DNA of 64,000 nucleotides from Micropterix aruncella (Eukaryota; Arthropoda; Insecta; Lepidoptera; Micropterigidae), in the NCBI GenBank assembly GCA_944548615.1, contig OX155955.1, positions 4,670,517-4,734,516 on the forward strand, given 5' to 3'. How positions within the stretch are numbered: position 1 is the stretch's first letter; every line of letters starts with the position of its first letter. Positions 39,969-53,500 of this stretch are shown piece after piece. The notes beneath the pieces are model-generated. The model searched no databases. It worked only from the letters and a program-made list of their open reading frames with translations, and was not told where the DNA came from. Both the position numbers and the translations under genes were made by a program.

Positions 39969-42900
39969 ATAAATGCATAGTTTAAAATCGAAGACTATCG
40001 CGGTTGTTTGACATTACAAATAGGATAGAAAACGAATTTACCGCGTGAAATTTGTAGGACCCGACGTTTCGGTGACGTTGCAGCCGCCGTTGTCTAGGGT
40101 AGACTGAAGATCTGTCAGTCCGTTGTTTTGCAGGTAGGCCGCAAACCGCTGCCGCCACTGCGTAGGTTATAACGGTGGTGGGGGGCCGGGCTCGGAGCGC
40201 GGGAATTTTTAAAATCCGTCTTGCACACAACACTCACTGTATCCTGTTTTAGGTCTTTGCGTTCGGCGTTCGGCGGCGGGAACATTTTAAGAAGAGGGTT
40301 CCACGTAGAAGAGAGTTTGTAGCCGTCATCTCTATTGAAGTTCGGAGTTCTTCTTATTTCAATGGCTTCCCGGATCATGCGAGGAAAGTAGAATTGTTCC
40401 TTGGAGAGAACAATGGGATTTTGAAACTGCATCCAGTGGTTACTTCCGCTATCCAATATATGTTCGCAGATCGCCGATTTTTCTCGCTGAACGTTTTTAA
40501 CAGCTTTGATGTGTTCTGTCAGTCGCGTGGCTATGGGCCGTTTCGTTTGTCCAACGTAGGCTAGACCGCAGCTGCATTCGACTTTATACAGACCCGGGGT
40601 TTGCAGTGGTATTACATCCTTTACAGGCCTCAAAAATCGAGCTATATTTTGGGTCGGTTTGAAGATCGTTTTTATATCGAATCTGTTTAGCATCTTACTT
40701 ATTCGATCAGTCACGCCCTTGACGTATGGTAAGAATGCTCTTGATCTGCTCGGTTTTTGAGTTTCGTCCGTATTAGATCGTGTGCGTGTCTCGTGATATT
40801 TTCCGTATCCATTTTTCCTAAGGACATCATTGACATGCTCCATCTCCTTCGGAAAATGCTCAGTGTCGCATAGATCGCGTGCTCGATTCACGAGCGACGT
40901 TTGCACTGAACGTAGATGGTAGGGATGATGGTGTGAGCTTGCATGCAAATATCTGTCCGTATGTGTGGGCTTCCGATATACCGTATGTCCGAGAGTATTG
41001 TCACTTCTCCTCGTCACTTTGACATCCAAAAATGGTAAGGAGCCGTCCTTCTCTACTTCATAGGTGAAACTGATTTATGGGTGTATGGAGTTTAGATGAC
41101 CCAGGAATTCTTTCACCGTTTGAATGTTGCCTTTCAGGATGCAGAAGGTATCATCCACGTAGCGAAGCCAGAGAATGGGTTTAATTTTTGAGGTTTTTAT
41201 GGCTAATTCCTCAAAATATTCCATATATAGGTCACTAACTATCGGCGATACGGGGCATCCCATTGCTACTCCGTCGATTTGTTTGTAATAATCGCCGTTC
41301 CATAGAAAGTAGCAGGATGTCTGGCAATGTTGAAGCATGTCGGCGTAGCTAATAGGGAGGTCCTCAGACCTTAGTTTATCTCTCACCACCGTAAGACACT
41401 CCGAAATGGGCAAATTCGTAAATAAAGATTCGACGTCAAAGCTCACCATTATTTCGTCTTCGGCCAGTTTTAAGCTTCTAATAATGCTTACGAAATGTCG
41501 CGAGTCTTTCACGTAAGACGTCGTTTTGCCCGTAAGCGGTTGGAGGACACCAGCCAAGTGTTTTGACAGAGGATATGTGGGGCTGTCGATTTGGCTCACA
41601 ATCGGTCTCAATGGTGCATTATCCTTATGGATTTTAGGTAAGCCATATAATTTCGGTGGCTGTACGTTACGTGGTTTAGTGAGATAAGCTATTTCTGGGA
41701 GGGAAGTGACAGATTTATCGATTAAAACTCTCGTTTGCCTGGTAATTCTGCTCGTGGGATTGTAATTCACCTTCTCGTAAGTGTTGGCGTCTTCTAAGAG
41801 CGTCCCAATTTTCCGCTCGTAGTCCACAGTATCGAGTATCACGGTTGCGTTGCCTTTATCGGCCCGCAACACAACTACGTCCTTATTATCCCGCAGAGAT
41901 TTTAAGCTTTTTCTCTGGGCGGCTGTGGTGTTCGACTGTGGGAGCTTGGCCTTGCGTACAAAGACAGCCACATCCTGTCGCAGTAAGTCGGCCTCTGGCG
42001 CAGGGATCTTGTTACGAGCGATGACTTCTTCAATGCCACCGATAATACTTTCCACAGGCAAACGGTTCGGTGTCGGTACATAATTTAATCCCCTGCTAAG
42101 AATTTCTGTCGTCGGCTGGTCAATGTCAATTTTCGAAAGATTAATGACAGTACTTACAGCGTATTTCGGTACCTCCTTGCGGGAATGCCCTGCGTTTGCC
42201 AGGCGCAGAAACTTGGCATTATGCGACTCCTCACATAGCACCGTGGTACGTTCCGATTGGCTGAAGGAAACTCTGTCGCACTTGTGAAAATCCTCGCCAC
42301 TTAATACGCTGCTTAATTCTAGGTGAAGAAATAATAATTCTTTTTGCACATTATCGAGTTTGTACCGATTGTTTTGAATCAACTTTCGAAGCAATTTGAC
42401 ACTGGCGACACGGAGAATGTCTGTAGATCCTGGGATATCTTTTCGTGGATGAATCCGCACACAATTCGGAATTAAATTACTATCACGACACTGTTTCAAG
42501 AACACTAACGATGACAAAATTCGCGCGCGTTTTTTACGCAAACGTTCGAACTGACGCACTTTATACGAAACTTCCTCTCCGTAGAGGCTCGTAATATAAA
42601 ATCGAAGACTATCGCGGTTGTTTGACATTATAAATAGGATAGAAAACGAATTTACCTCGTGAAATTTGTAGGACCCGACGTTTCGGTGACGTTGCAGCCG
42701 CCGTTGTCTAGGGTAGACTGAAGATCTGTCAGTCCGTTGTTTTGCAGGTAGGCCGCAAACGCCGAACTCAAAGACCTAAAACAGGATACAGTGAGTGTTG
42801 TGTGCAAGACGGATTTTAAAAATTCCCGCGCTCCGAGCCCGGCCCCCCACCACCGTTATAACCTACGCAGTGGCGGCAGCGGTTTGCGGCCTACCTGCAA

Positions 42901-43024
42901 AACAACGGACTGACAGATCTTCAGTCTACCCTAGACAACGGCGGCTGCAACGTCACCGAAACGTCGGGTCCTACAAATTTCACGCGGTAAATTCGTTTTC
43001 TATCCTATTTATAAATGCATAGTT
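39969..43024 (-). mobile_element. Penelope-like element, nearly complete
   Basis: The 14-bp direct repeats ATAAATGCATAGTT at 39969-39982 and 43011-43024 are target-site duplications. On the minus strand the element starts with a roughly 250-bp terminal repeat in inverted orientation (42760-43010). A partial direct repeat follows (42595-42765), then the RT and GIY-YIG coding region, then a second terminal repeat (39983-40250). Direct plus inverted flanking repeats are typical of Penelope elements. The coding region needs only one stop removed to be open, so the insertion is young. Confidence 0.88.
40115..42628 (-). pseudogene. Penelope RT / GIY-YIG protein, one in-frame stop
   Basis: A frame of 837 codons, open except for a TAA at 41075-41077 that separates codons 1-517 from the rest. 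The N-terminal helical region covers about 1-250. The Penelope RT follows, with RADKGNATV near 257, PKLYGLPKIHK near 330, FDVESLFTNLP near 396, MGCPVSP near 455 and the catalytic YVDD near 490. After the stop come a linker and the GIY-YIG nuclease (GLYKVECSCGLAYVGQTKRP...R..EH, with a glutamate in REAIEI), ending near a serine/proline-rich tail. The start ATG (42626-42628) lies inside the upstream terminal repeat. RT and nuclease in one polypeptide drive target-primed insertion. The stop would yield an RT without nuclease, so this copy is probably dead unless the stop is read through. Confidence 0.85.
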
Positions 43025-43140
43025 ATTAAGATCAAATAGAAATTCCAAAGACAGTAGAGCCTCATATAGGAATCTCCTGATGATCGTCTAGTTGATCTGT
43101 AATATCTCTTACACAGATGCCTATAGATAAATATATAGAA

Positions 43141-43800
43141 TCAACCTCGTAGTGATTGATTATAGCTGTTATTTTTAGGTACTGAGGCAATTGCCGCCAA
43201 CGGGTTTCTATGGGGATTATTCAAGCATGGACCTGTGTTCTTTCTGTTAAATGGATAGTTATCCCATCTCAACTCTTCATTTATGGGCATTGTTGGTGGT
43301 GAGCGTGACTCTGATAGCCGTTTCCGTTTTCTCGGGCCTCTGGATCTATTCGATCGAACTGAGTCCGTGACCATTATACTCGTTTGAGGTCTAAGGGGGT
43401 TTAAAATAAATTGGCGAGGTGTAACAGGGGTAGGGGTGATGGCGGCATAGGATCTATCCCTGCTTCCTATCTTCGGCAACTTATCTGATGCCTCAAAGAA
43501 TGGTAGCTTTTCCGAACATCTTTTTTTTTTGCTTTTCACATTCTGGGCATTTGATGTAAGTGTCAAGGTGCCTTGTCAGTTGCAACAAAGCGTATCGTCC
43601 GAGTCGCATGACTCCCCTGTATGGTCTTTTCCGCAGCAAAAACAGACTGGTGGTTTGGCTCTGCATGTCTTTCTAGTGTGGCCAAATCGGTAGCAGCTAT
43701 TGCATTGGGTAACCGGGAGGGGATAAACCTCGACTCTAACCATATTGCAGTAAAGGAAAAATTGCATTTTTGCATGAAAAGTGTACCCAGAATGTAACAA
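43141..43800 (-). pseudogene. LINE ORF1 (gag-like) with CCHC knuckles, broken
   Basis: The minus-strand frame reads VYPLPVTQCNSCYRFGHTRK, then RAKPPVCFCCGKDHTGESCD, two CCHC-type knuckles as in the ORF1 of I/Jockey-type LINEs. A third appears to begin at TLCCN but is cut by a TGA at 43564-43566. The same frame continues to 43141 with a basic, Ser/Pro-rich tail (GPRKRKRLSESRSPP). ORF2 is not found beside it. The Penelope element lies about 120 bp away. Confidence 0.6.
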
Positions 43801-43817
43801 CTAGGGACTTCCAACAA

Positions 43818-44580
43818 TTGATTGTGCTTGTGTAAAGAAGTAATAATATCAAAGTTAAACTAAATAATCCATGTCGTCTTGGAATTACACATATCCAAAA
43901 TTTTGTATCTCTGGATGATTTTGTGAAATAAACTAGTTATTATATCTTGTTCAATATGGTTTATTATGTAAATAAGCTGTATTATAAGTCATTATTTGAA
44001 TCAACAGTTCAATTAAAATCTAATCGTAAAGCAAAATTCAATCAAGTTCTATATTATAGCCAGAAAGTAAAAACGAACTCGCATGAAAACGGAAAACACT
44101 CGGAACTTAAAATGAAGGAATGAAAACGGCCCAGGCGCAAAATCTTACATGTTACCCATACACTTAGTATCTATCTATGTCTTTCTTATTTACTGTGTTT
44201 GTTTCATTAATAAAGTTGTTTAGATAACCACAAAGCAAAATAAAGGAATGTCGACGGCCCAGCCGCAAAATCTTTTTTGACACCAGCACACTGATCATCT
44301 ATCTTGCATGTTATCGTGCCGTGGACAAGAGCTCAAGTTTTTTTCTGTGGCGCGGCTAACGCGCCGTACGGTTAAAAGTGGACCAGTTCCGATTTCGTGT
44401 TTCGGACGCCATACAGAAAAAAGGCGCCGTGATCGATTACCGACTTGATTCAACTGTCCAACTCTACATTCGGCCGTCATCCATCCAACGTTTGGTTCTC
44501 GCGGCGGTCTGTGATTCCGGAGAGGTTAGTTTTGAAAACTTTAACAACTTCGCTTTTCTGTGTTAGTGCCATATTTAACG
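43818..44580 (+). promoter_or_regulatory. Upstream region of the MTR-1-P isomerase gene
   Basis: No core promoter could be fixed. A block of about 40 bp (GGAATG, ACGGCCCAG.CGCAAAATCT) occurs twice, at 44111-44150 and 44238-44276. The stretch 44300-44560 is GC-richer and probably contains the transcription start and 5' UTR. Confidence 0.35.
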
Positions 44581-47500
44581 ATGAGTTTAGAGTCGATAAA
44601 ATACAGCAATGGCAAACTGCAAATACTGGATCAGCTGCTGCTGCCCGGCCAGTCGAGATATGTGACAATCAACGGCGTCGAGGATGGGTGGAAAGTTATA
44701 AATAAAATGCAGGTGAGCGGTTTTGCAGATTTATTTTCAATGTGCAGATAGACTACAAAAGCATTCTCGACATATTTAGCGGGCCGGCGATTGCGGGTTG
44801 TTTGTGCGGCTTGTTAACCGATATCTGATGTGGGTGCTTGGTGATAAAAATACTCTCGAGATAGATAAGAGCAAAATTGTGGTACAGCGGATTTCACGTC
44901 CGAACGAAACTCGATTTGGCTAGCAAGCTATCAATAATTAGGACCAGTTTCCACAGCTTGAATGTTACTTGTGGTCTTTGTGGAACAGACCAGAGAAGTT
45001 AATTCAGTATTAATGTATAATTGGGACCTATTCTACATTGTTGATGTTTTATTATCACCGGACTTTATTCACCACGCTGATTCCGAAAGTGCAATAATCT
45101 TTGGAATTATTGCAGTATAGGTACCTTTCTCAGAAATCGAAAAAACAAAGAAATACTACGAGGTTAGATCATTGTAATGCTAAATGTGAAAGAAAAAAGC
45201 TTCGGACGCGTAAACTTTCAAAACCAAATTTACATACAAAAAAAAAAAAAATTTTTTTTTTACCTCAGTTTTTAAGGTTGTTTTAAAAAAACCTAACCTA
45301 ACCTAACCTACCGCCAAATAGGTGTTTATGTATTATTTTTAAAAAAAACTACCGAAATGTATGGGTTTGGCGCTTTTTTGAATGCCTATATCTCGCTTAT
45401 TTATTGAGACCGAATAAATATTATTGCAGATTCGGAATCAGCGTGGTGAATATAGTCTGGTGACGTTAAAAAATCAACAATCTAGAAGAGGTACCTATAC
45501 TGCAATAATACCTAATCTTTTGTTAGACTCAATAAATAAGCGAGATATAGGCATTTAAAGAAGTGTCTGTAACACCTACATTTCGGTAGGTTGTTAGTTT
45601 TTTTGGTATTATTGTAGTATAGGAACCTCTTCTAGATTGTTGATTTTTTAACGTCACCAGACTATATTCACCACGCTGATTCCGAATCTGCAATAATATT
45701 TATTCGGTCTCAATACATAAGCGAGTTATAGGCATTCAAAAAAGCGTCAACCCATACATTTCGGTAGGTTTTTTTAATTTTAAATAATACATAAACACCT
45801 GTTTGGCGGTAGGTTAGATTAGTTTTTTTAAAACAACCTTAAAAACTGAGTTTAAAAAAAGTTTTTTTTTTATTGTAAATTTGGTTTTGAAATTTTACTC
45901 GTCCGAAGCTTTTTTCTTTCAAATTTAGCATTACAATGATCGAATCTAGTAGTATTTCTTTATTTTTTCGATTTCTGAGAAAGGTTCCTATACTGCAATA
46001 ATTCAGTTTTTTTAAACAATCCTAAAAACTTTTTTTTAAATAAATGCTTGATTTATGTTTGTCATAAAATATTGTGTGACCAAGGCTTTTTCTATCACAT
46101 TTAGCATTACAATGATCCAATTTAGTAATGTTTTTTTTTAATATATTATTTTTTATTTTAGAAAAAGTTTCATATAATGCATATATTCCGGAATAAATGT
46201 AATAGTAATGTAATGAATAATAAAAAAGCAATAAATGTAATAGAAAAAGGCTTCAAACCTGCAATATTTCAAGAAAAAAAGGTTTCAAATTTACAAAACA
46301 CAAATTTAAAAAAACTTGTACCCTTTTTTATAGGTTGTTTTTAAACAAAACTACTTTTAAAAAAAACCTGGCGCCATATAGGTGTTTATGTATTATTAAA
46401 AAATAACCTAACAACCTACTGAAACATAAGGGTTTGACGCTTCTTCGAATGCTTATATCTCACTTATTTATTGAGGCCGAATAAGAATTATTGCAGATTC
46501 AGAATCAGCATGATGAATATAGTCGGGTAACGTTTTTTAAAAAGTGAACAACGTAGAACAGGTTCCTATAATTTATTAAGAACCAAAGTTTCCACAGTTT
46601 GAATGTTCTCTTCAAATTCTTCAGCTTTAAAATTCTCTAAAAAAAGGTTAATGGGATATGGTATCAGTGGAGTGGCATAGAGATGGTTCCGCGCCTATAT
46701 CAAAGGTAGGTAGGTCACACCGTAAAGCATGATGAAGTGGAAAGTGACCTGAAAACACTGATTTTCGGTATTCCACAAGGCAGCGTACTCGACCCAATAT
46801 TATTCTCATTATCCGCTGTATACTTTCCTTCGGAAGAAAATATCCTATGTGGCTGCTATTGAAGAAGCTGGCTTTGACCTACTGGAACATCCTCCATAAT
46901 CACCATACCTTGCCCCTAGTCATTTCAATGTCTTTGTAGAGCAGACCAGAAAAGGTAAATTATAATATTGATGATAATAAGTGAGGGAATGGCTGGTTGT
47001 CTTTCCGCCTGCAGTTAGTCCTTCATTAAGAATTGTAATACATTGCCTCCATAAAGATCAGGGGGTTTATTTTTAAACCTGAATTATAATTTTAATAATC
47101 TGAACCTCCTATGATTTTGATTGAACCAGATGATGTCATGTCTATTTCTTCCACATTCCATGTTCGAATTTCAAATGAAAGAGATTGACATCATCTTGTA
47201 TAACATACATATATTCTAATAAACTCTTTATTTGCACTTAAATATTAGGACATACAAAGGCGACCTTATTGCCGCATGGCAATGTCTTACAACTAACCTA
47301 ATCACAGTGCAGTGTAACTAATGCGAGTTGTTTAAATACAAATTATTATGTTTATCTGCGTAAAATACAAACTACTATATTTAAAATTAAGAATGATCGA
47401 GGATAGGTAATTGTGAGAGGTAGGAAAAGGAAAGGGAATAACTGGTTACATCTTAGAAAAGTAGTACTTATTGAGGTGAGTCTTAAATGGTTGTAAAGAA

Positions 47501-50500
47501 GGCGCATTTCGTATATTTTCCGGGAGATCGTTCCAGAGGCTTACACTATGGACACAGAAAGAGAGGAGTAGAAATCAGTATTATGACAGGGAATTTTGAG
47601 TAAATAGTCAGAGGCTGACCGATTTAAGAGACTGTGGGAACTTAATGGTTCGAAAAACTTGCGGAGATAGACTGGTATTTGGTATTAGTGCATTATACCT
47701 GTTTTACATTGTTGCTTTTTTTGTCACCTGATTATATTCCGAATCTATTCTTTATTACACCTCAATAAATAAGCGAGATATAGGCATTAAAAGAAGCGTC
47801 AAACCCATACATTTCACTAGGTTAAGTTAGTTTTTTTTAAATAATACATAAACGTCTATATGGCGGTAGATTAAGTTAGTTTTTTTTAAACAATCTCAAA
47901 AACTGAATAGATTTTTTTTATATGTAAATTTGCTTCTTTTTTTGTTGCTAAACATTGTGCATCCGAGGCTTACTCCCACATTGTTTTCTTTTTTTTTTTT
48001 TTCTTGAGAAAGGATCCTGTAATGCATATATATTCCTGGTATTTTCTCTATTGATTCGGAAATCACCCCTCAGAACTCCCAATTGCCGCAATCAGTCCGT
48101 GTGAGAAACCAGTTGGAAGAGCCTGCGATGGTCGAATCTCAAAATCTGCACGCATCGGCCATAGCGACATGCCCATATCGTTATTGTGGGAGAAGTACGT
48201 AATTGACGAAAAGTTATTTTTAAGATATTAACAATTTTAGATTTTATGTTTTCATTCAAATAAAGCTTTATCAAGACAAAGCAATTAAACTGATATTAAA
48301 ATGTGTTTGTTTTATTAAAAACATTAGGATGATGTTAACTTTTTACCCGTAACATAAAAGTTGCATATTTCAGGTGTAACGTGGGGTGGCTCATAGCCCC
48401 AATTTTGAGAGCCATGTCAATTGGCTAAAAATAAAACTATTAATTATCCAAGTAGTATATTTTAAAAGACCTTTTATTAACCCCTAGTATGATACGACCA
48501 AATCTGGTTCTGAAACAATTATCCGTTGAGTATGATACGACCAGATCTGGTTCCGCGTTTTTTTCACTTCTTTGACGTTCTCATATTTATTCATAATTAT
48601 CTAATTGTTTTACAAAATGATATTTCAATATTCTATATTCGAAATTTCAATGCAATCATTGTGCAGTTGTTCTTTTTATGATTGGTGTAGTAGTTTCGTA
48701 GTTATAGTACTTTAAGGTCGATGTCGCCGAAAATCCTGCAAAAGAGACAGATGCATCCATGAAAATACCCATTTACTCCAAGGGTTAAAAAGTAAAATAT
48801 TTTGGTATTTCAGAAGTAATTGTAAATTAAAACAATTAGCGGAAATTTCTTTCCGGTATCAGGACACTGCATGCAGCTGCTTACTGCATTTTTTCTATGC
48901 AGATCTAACGCCAATATAATAATAATAATTTAATCATGCATCTTCCGTCGCATGATTTTGTTTACTCAATGCTGAGAATATCCTTCAGGAATTTCTGAAA
49001 CACAAGTACAATTTAATCATTATTAACAAAAGTATTGGAAGTAGTTGATGACGGTGGGGCTATATGTTACTACTGGAAATTTAAAATTACTGATTAACCC
49101 TTCAGGCCTCGGCCGCTCAGCCGATTGACAAGTTGATGTCCCAAAAAATCCTAGTAAAAATTAGTAAAAAAATTGAATTACGACACTGTCTCACCAAAAC
49201 AATAATTACTGCCAAACCACTGTACCCATAATTAAAATAAAACATATTAACATAATAAAACATAATAAAATAAAACCAATTAAATTGAAATAAAATTAAA
49301 ACAGGGCCGTCACGCTGAATCGTGTTGTGGCCGATATCGGCGAATTGGGACCTGAGGGACGAATTGTTAACCTAATTTTGATTTTATTGCTTAGATGTTT
49401 TATTTTAAAAAATAAAAACGCAATTGAGTATCTCGTGCATAGTGGAAAAAAAATGTTATTGCACTAAATAAATGATATAAAAAACCTAACTGAAATAAAC
49501 TATGGATTTACATGTACATTACGTACCTACATGATTTTAAAAAATAATATGTAGGAACGTAGTATTAAAAAAAAGGAAAATTATTTCACTATGATAAAAT
49601 GCCTATGTTAGCCTCAGAAAAGTCAAACATATATCTGAAACCACAATTTCTGCATATCAAATTCTATGTGTAGGGCTGTTTACGCAATAAAAAAGATTAG
49701 AAATTTATGCGGCTTTGAGGCTGCTAAATCTGTATATTTTGCTTATTTTCATTCTTTGGTGACATATGGTCTAATGTTTTGGGGAATGGCAGCAAATTCG
49801 AAGAGGATTCTTATCCTTCAGAAAAGGGCTTTACGCAGTCTTTACAGAGCTTCTCCAAGAACTTCGTGTAAGCCGTTTTTCATCGAGTCGGGAATCATGA
49901 CGATGTACTCGTGCTATATCCAACAAAATATTATGTTTGCTCGTAAGCACATATCGGATGTCCCGGCGAATAGCGATTTCCATCAACACAATACAAGAAA
50001 TAAATTTGATCTACATCTAAATCGGCACAGGCTTAGTAAAGTGCGCAACAGTTTCCTTCACCAAAGCCTGTGTTATTATAACAAGGTCCCAACATATATC
50101 AGAAGTCTTGGAGAGAACCAATTTAAAAAAGTCTTATTTAATAGCCTAGTCAAGAATCCTGTATATGACTTAAGAGATTTGGATAATGCTGAATTCTTAT
50201 TCCAAGAGCATCCTAATGTAAAATAACGGAAAATTCATGATAATCAACTTTGCATATGGCTTCGAAGGGGGGCGTGAATGGGCGGTAAGGTCACTGCTCA
50301 TATGTGGCTAGATAGCTGTCCTAAACCTATCACAGCCAATCTTTAGTACGGAGTCCACCGCTCACCCTCCAGAAGTGTAATAATAATATTATAATGGGCC
50401 CGACTTCAGTCAGTGAATTCCATGGCAGCTCCATTTGTATTTTATTTATTACCGATAATATTTCAAATATTACTATACTAAACATTCAAATAAGGATAAT

Positions 50501-53500
50501 CTTAATGTAACAAACATAACAAAAACTCTCATTTTACAGCTGGTTCACTATAAAGAAGAGTAACTTAAGAGAAGAACTTATTTGCACCAACTGATAAAAA
50601 AAAACTATCGCTGATTTTTGACCGGAAAGACCAGCACTAGCATAACCGAGACTGATTCTCAATCCAAAACATTTCAGGTCAGAGGTGCTCCAGCCATAGC
50701 AATCGTGGGATGCCTTTCCCTAGCCGTAGAATTACTGAAAGATGACTCCAGCGATAAGAAAATTCTCAGACAAGAGGTATAAAAATCAACACAATTTAAA
50801 CAAAACCCCACTATGTGTCTGACTGACCACTATCTATATTTCAGATAGAAGGAAAACTTAACTACCTCATATCCGCAAGGCCGACAGCTGTCAACATCAA
50901 GATCGCCGCAGACGACTTAATAGGATTAAGCAATTCGCTGGCGAATGATAGCGCTTTAGACGCTTCACAAATGAAGGAACGGTAAGGATTGGTGTCTTTT
51001 ATACATTCACCTGATAAGTTATCCGTAAAAGCATCTGAAATAAAACCATAGTATAAAAGATCTATGTGTACAGAGCAGAGCACCGAGATAAAAGAGATGC
51101 AAACGGCGCTCGACCAAAAAGTATATTACTAAGTTGTCAATTTTGACAACTTAGTAATATACTTTTATTATAATGGAAGGCTGGGTTACCTATCCATTGC
51201 TATAGGATAAGTTCTGAAATGATAGGTAAAAGATAGTTCAGTTTTTTTGTATATCTAAGTATTTTTAAATATTAATTAGTGGGGTATCTATTTTTAATTA
51301 TGTATGTATGTACCTATTTTTTGGGTGTACGTATTTATTGAAAATTCGAAATATGCTGAAATGGAGATAAAGGTTGTAATAGGTACTACCTAACAAGATA
51401 TTTTTGTATATGACAGCAAACTTATTGTGTTAACCCTTGGAGTAAATGGGTATTTTCATGGATGCATCTGTCTCTTTTGCAGGATTTTCGGCGACATCGA
51501 CTTAAAGTACTATAACTACGAAACTACTACACCGATCATAAAAAGAACAACTGCACAATGATTGCATTGAAATTTCGAATATAGAATATTGAAATATCAT
51601 TTTGTAAATCAATTAGATAATTATGAATAAATATGAGAACGTTAAAGAAGTGAAAAAAACGCGGAACCAGATCATACTCAACGGATAATTGTTTCAGAAC
51701 CAGATTTGGTCGTATCATACTCAACGGGTTAACTAAAAACTTTTTTTTTCTATTCTGAAATTAACTACGGCGAAATAAAACGGCTTGCTAAGTACTTTGC
51801 CTAAAGTCCACTCTACACTTAGTCTGCGAATCGCGCGCGACCTCGCGGCGCGAACTCACTGCGAACTCGCACAAAGCTCCACACTCGCAATGGTTCACGG
51901 TAGTTTCACATTCGCACGTTTGAAGGAGATGGACGTCAAATTACCTTCAACTGCGTCCCTTATGTTGTGCGCAATAGCGCACTATAATTATGAATATATT
52001 AAAAGTAAAAACAAAATTATATCATCTATTCATTATTTTATATTCAAAGCAACTGAGCTTTTCTCAATAGGATTTTTTACTTTACTTTTGTAATTTCTGT
52101 AACTAGATAGCAAGGGATTCCCTTTTTCTTAAAATTTCTACATGTTTTTTCATCATGGCGCTAGTGACGCGTCGTGATTTTTATATTTTTTCATATAATC
52201 TTTACGATTTACATCCCAAAAACGTGTTCGGTTTAGTAGTATTCAAGAAATTGCATCTAAAATTGTTTCATCCAGTTTACGGTAATTTTGTAGGAAATCT
52301 CAGCAACATATTAATTAGGAACAGACAGGACTACACACCGACGCTGCCGGCAGTCAACTGGGCGGTGCGCGAGTGGAGACTATGCGCGTTCGCACTAAGT
52401 TCGCGCTTCGCGGTCCCTTTGTCGCTGCACAGAAAACCGACAAAAATCAGGGAACTGGGAGCGAAGAATGTGCGAGGAGGCCGCAAAAGACATGCAATAC
52501 GGTTCTACACTACGCGTTCGCACTTCTTTACGGCTTCGCGTGCGATTCGCGGACTAAGTGTAGAGCGGGCATAAATATCGGGTCCTTACCTATGAAGTGG
52601 CTGTTCTATAAAGGAAATTCAAGGCCTAAAACTTTGTATGCAAAATATATATTTAATTAATAGTCATATTGACCCTTATTATCTATGCAGATTTGTAATT
52701 TTAAATGGGAGTTGCTTAATTCTTCTGCTGTAAAACTCTAGTGGACAGGAACCAATGAATGCTTTGAAGGCGTTTTTCACCGACTTCAAATTAGTTTTTT
52801 TTCCTTTTTATCTAAATTCTGAAGAAAAAAATACCATTGGAGCAAGGTCTGGCAAGTACGGTGGGTGACCAAGAGTCTCCAGCCGGAACTCCTGCAACTT
52901 TTCTATTGTTTGCAGTGAAATCTGTGGTTATACGTCGTCATGCAGCAGTGGCGAAGCAGTGGCGATAAGCGATTGACCAGGCTCGGATATTTAATGTTGA
53001 GCTTCTCCATTATTGTTTGCAGTTCTTAACAGTACACATTTACGGTAACTGTAGAGACAGACTGCAAGAAGCTGCAATAGAAAACACCGGCACAGTATCT
53101 TATATTTGAAGATAATGCAAATAAAAATATTTGAGCAAAAACAAATAACGGAAAGACAAAAATAAAGCTGATTCTTAAAAAAGAATAACATGGCCTTGAA
53201 TTAAAATTTATTTGAATTTGAAATTCCAACTCAAACCCAAGTTATCCAAGTTCAAAGTGGCCAGTGTGAAAAAACAGCAATTACATATAGTTAAGAACCC
53301 AATATTATGCATTTAATTTGCTAACAATTTAATAGATAAATGGTTATATTCATTTGAAAACATAATTATTACCTGTATTTCCCGTTTGCTAACCATTATT
53401 TTTCCGATCCTGGCTTTATGTATCTTGGTCTTATTTATTATCAATCTGAACAGTCTACATATCCCCTAGACATTTGACATGTCTGGGGGGCATGTCCCCC

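Noticed and set aside
40000..43010. Reading the Penelope terminal repeats as LTRs of an LTR retrotransposon
   Set aside because: The coding region is RT plus GIY-YIG without protease or integrase, and the repeats occur both directly and inverted.
51062..51130. Possible fourth exon of the isomerase gene (open stretch after 50981)
   Set aside because: It gives no family similarity and ends in a stop. The exon at 61276 joins 50981 in the right phase and continues the conserved protein.
52155..52660. Two overlapping open frames of 95-139 codons
   Set aside because: Both lie in a TIR element, one running out through its terminal repeat; no recognisable domain.
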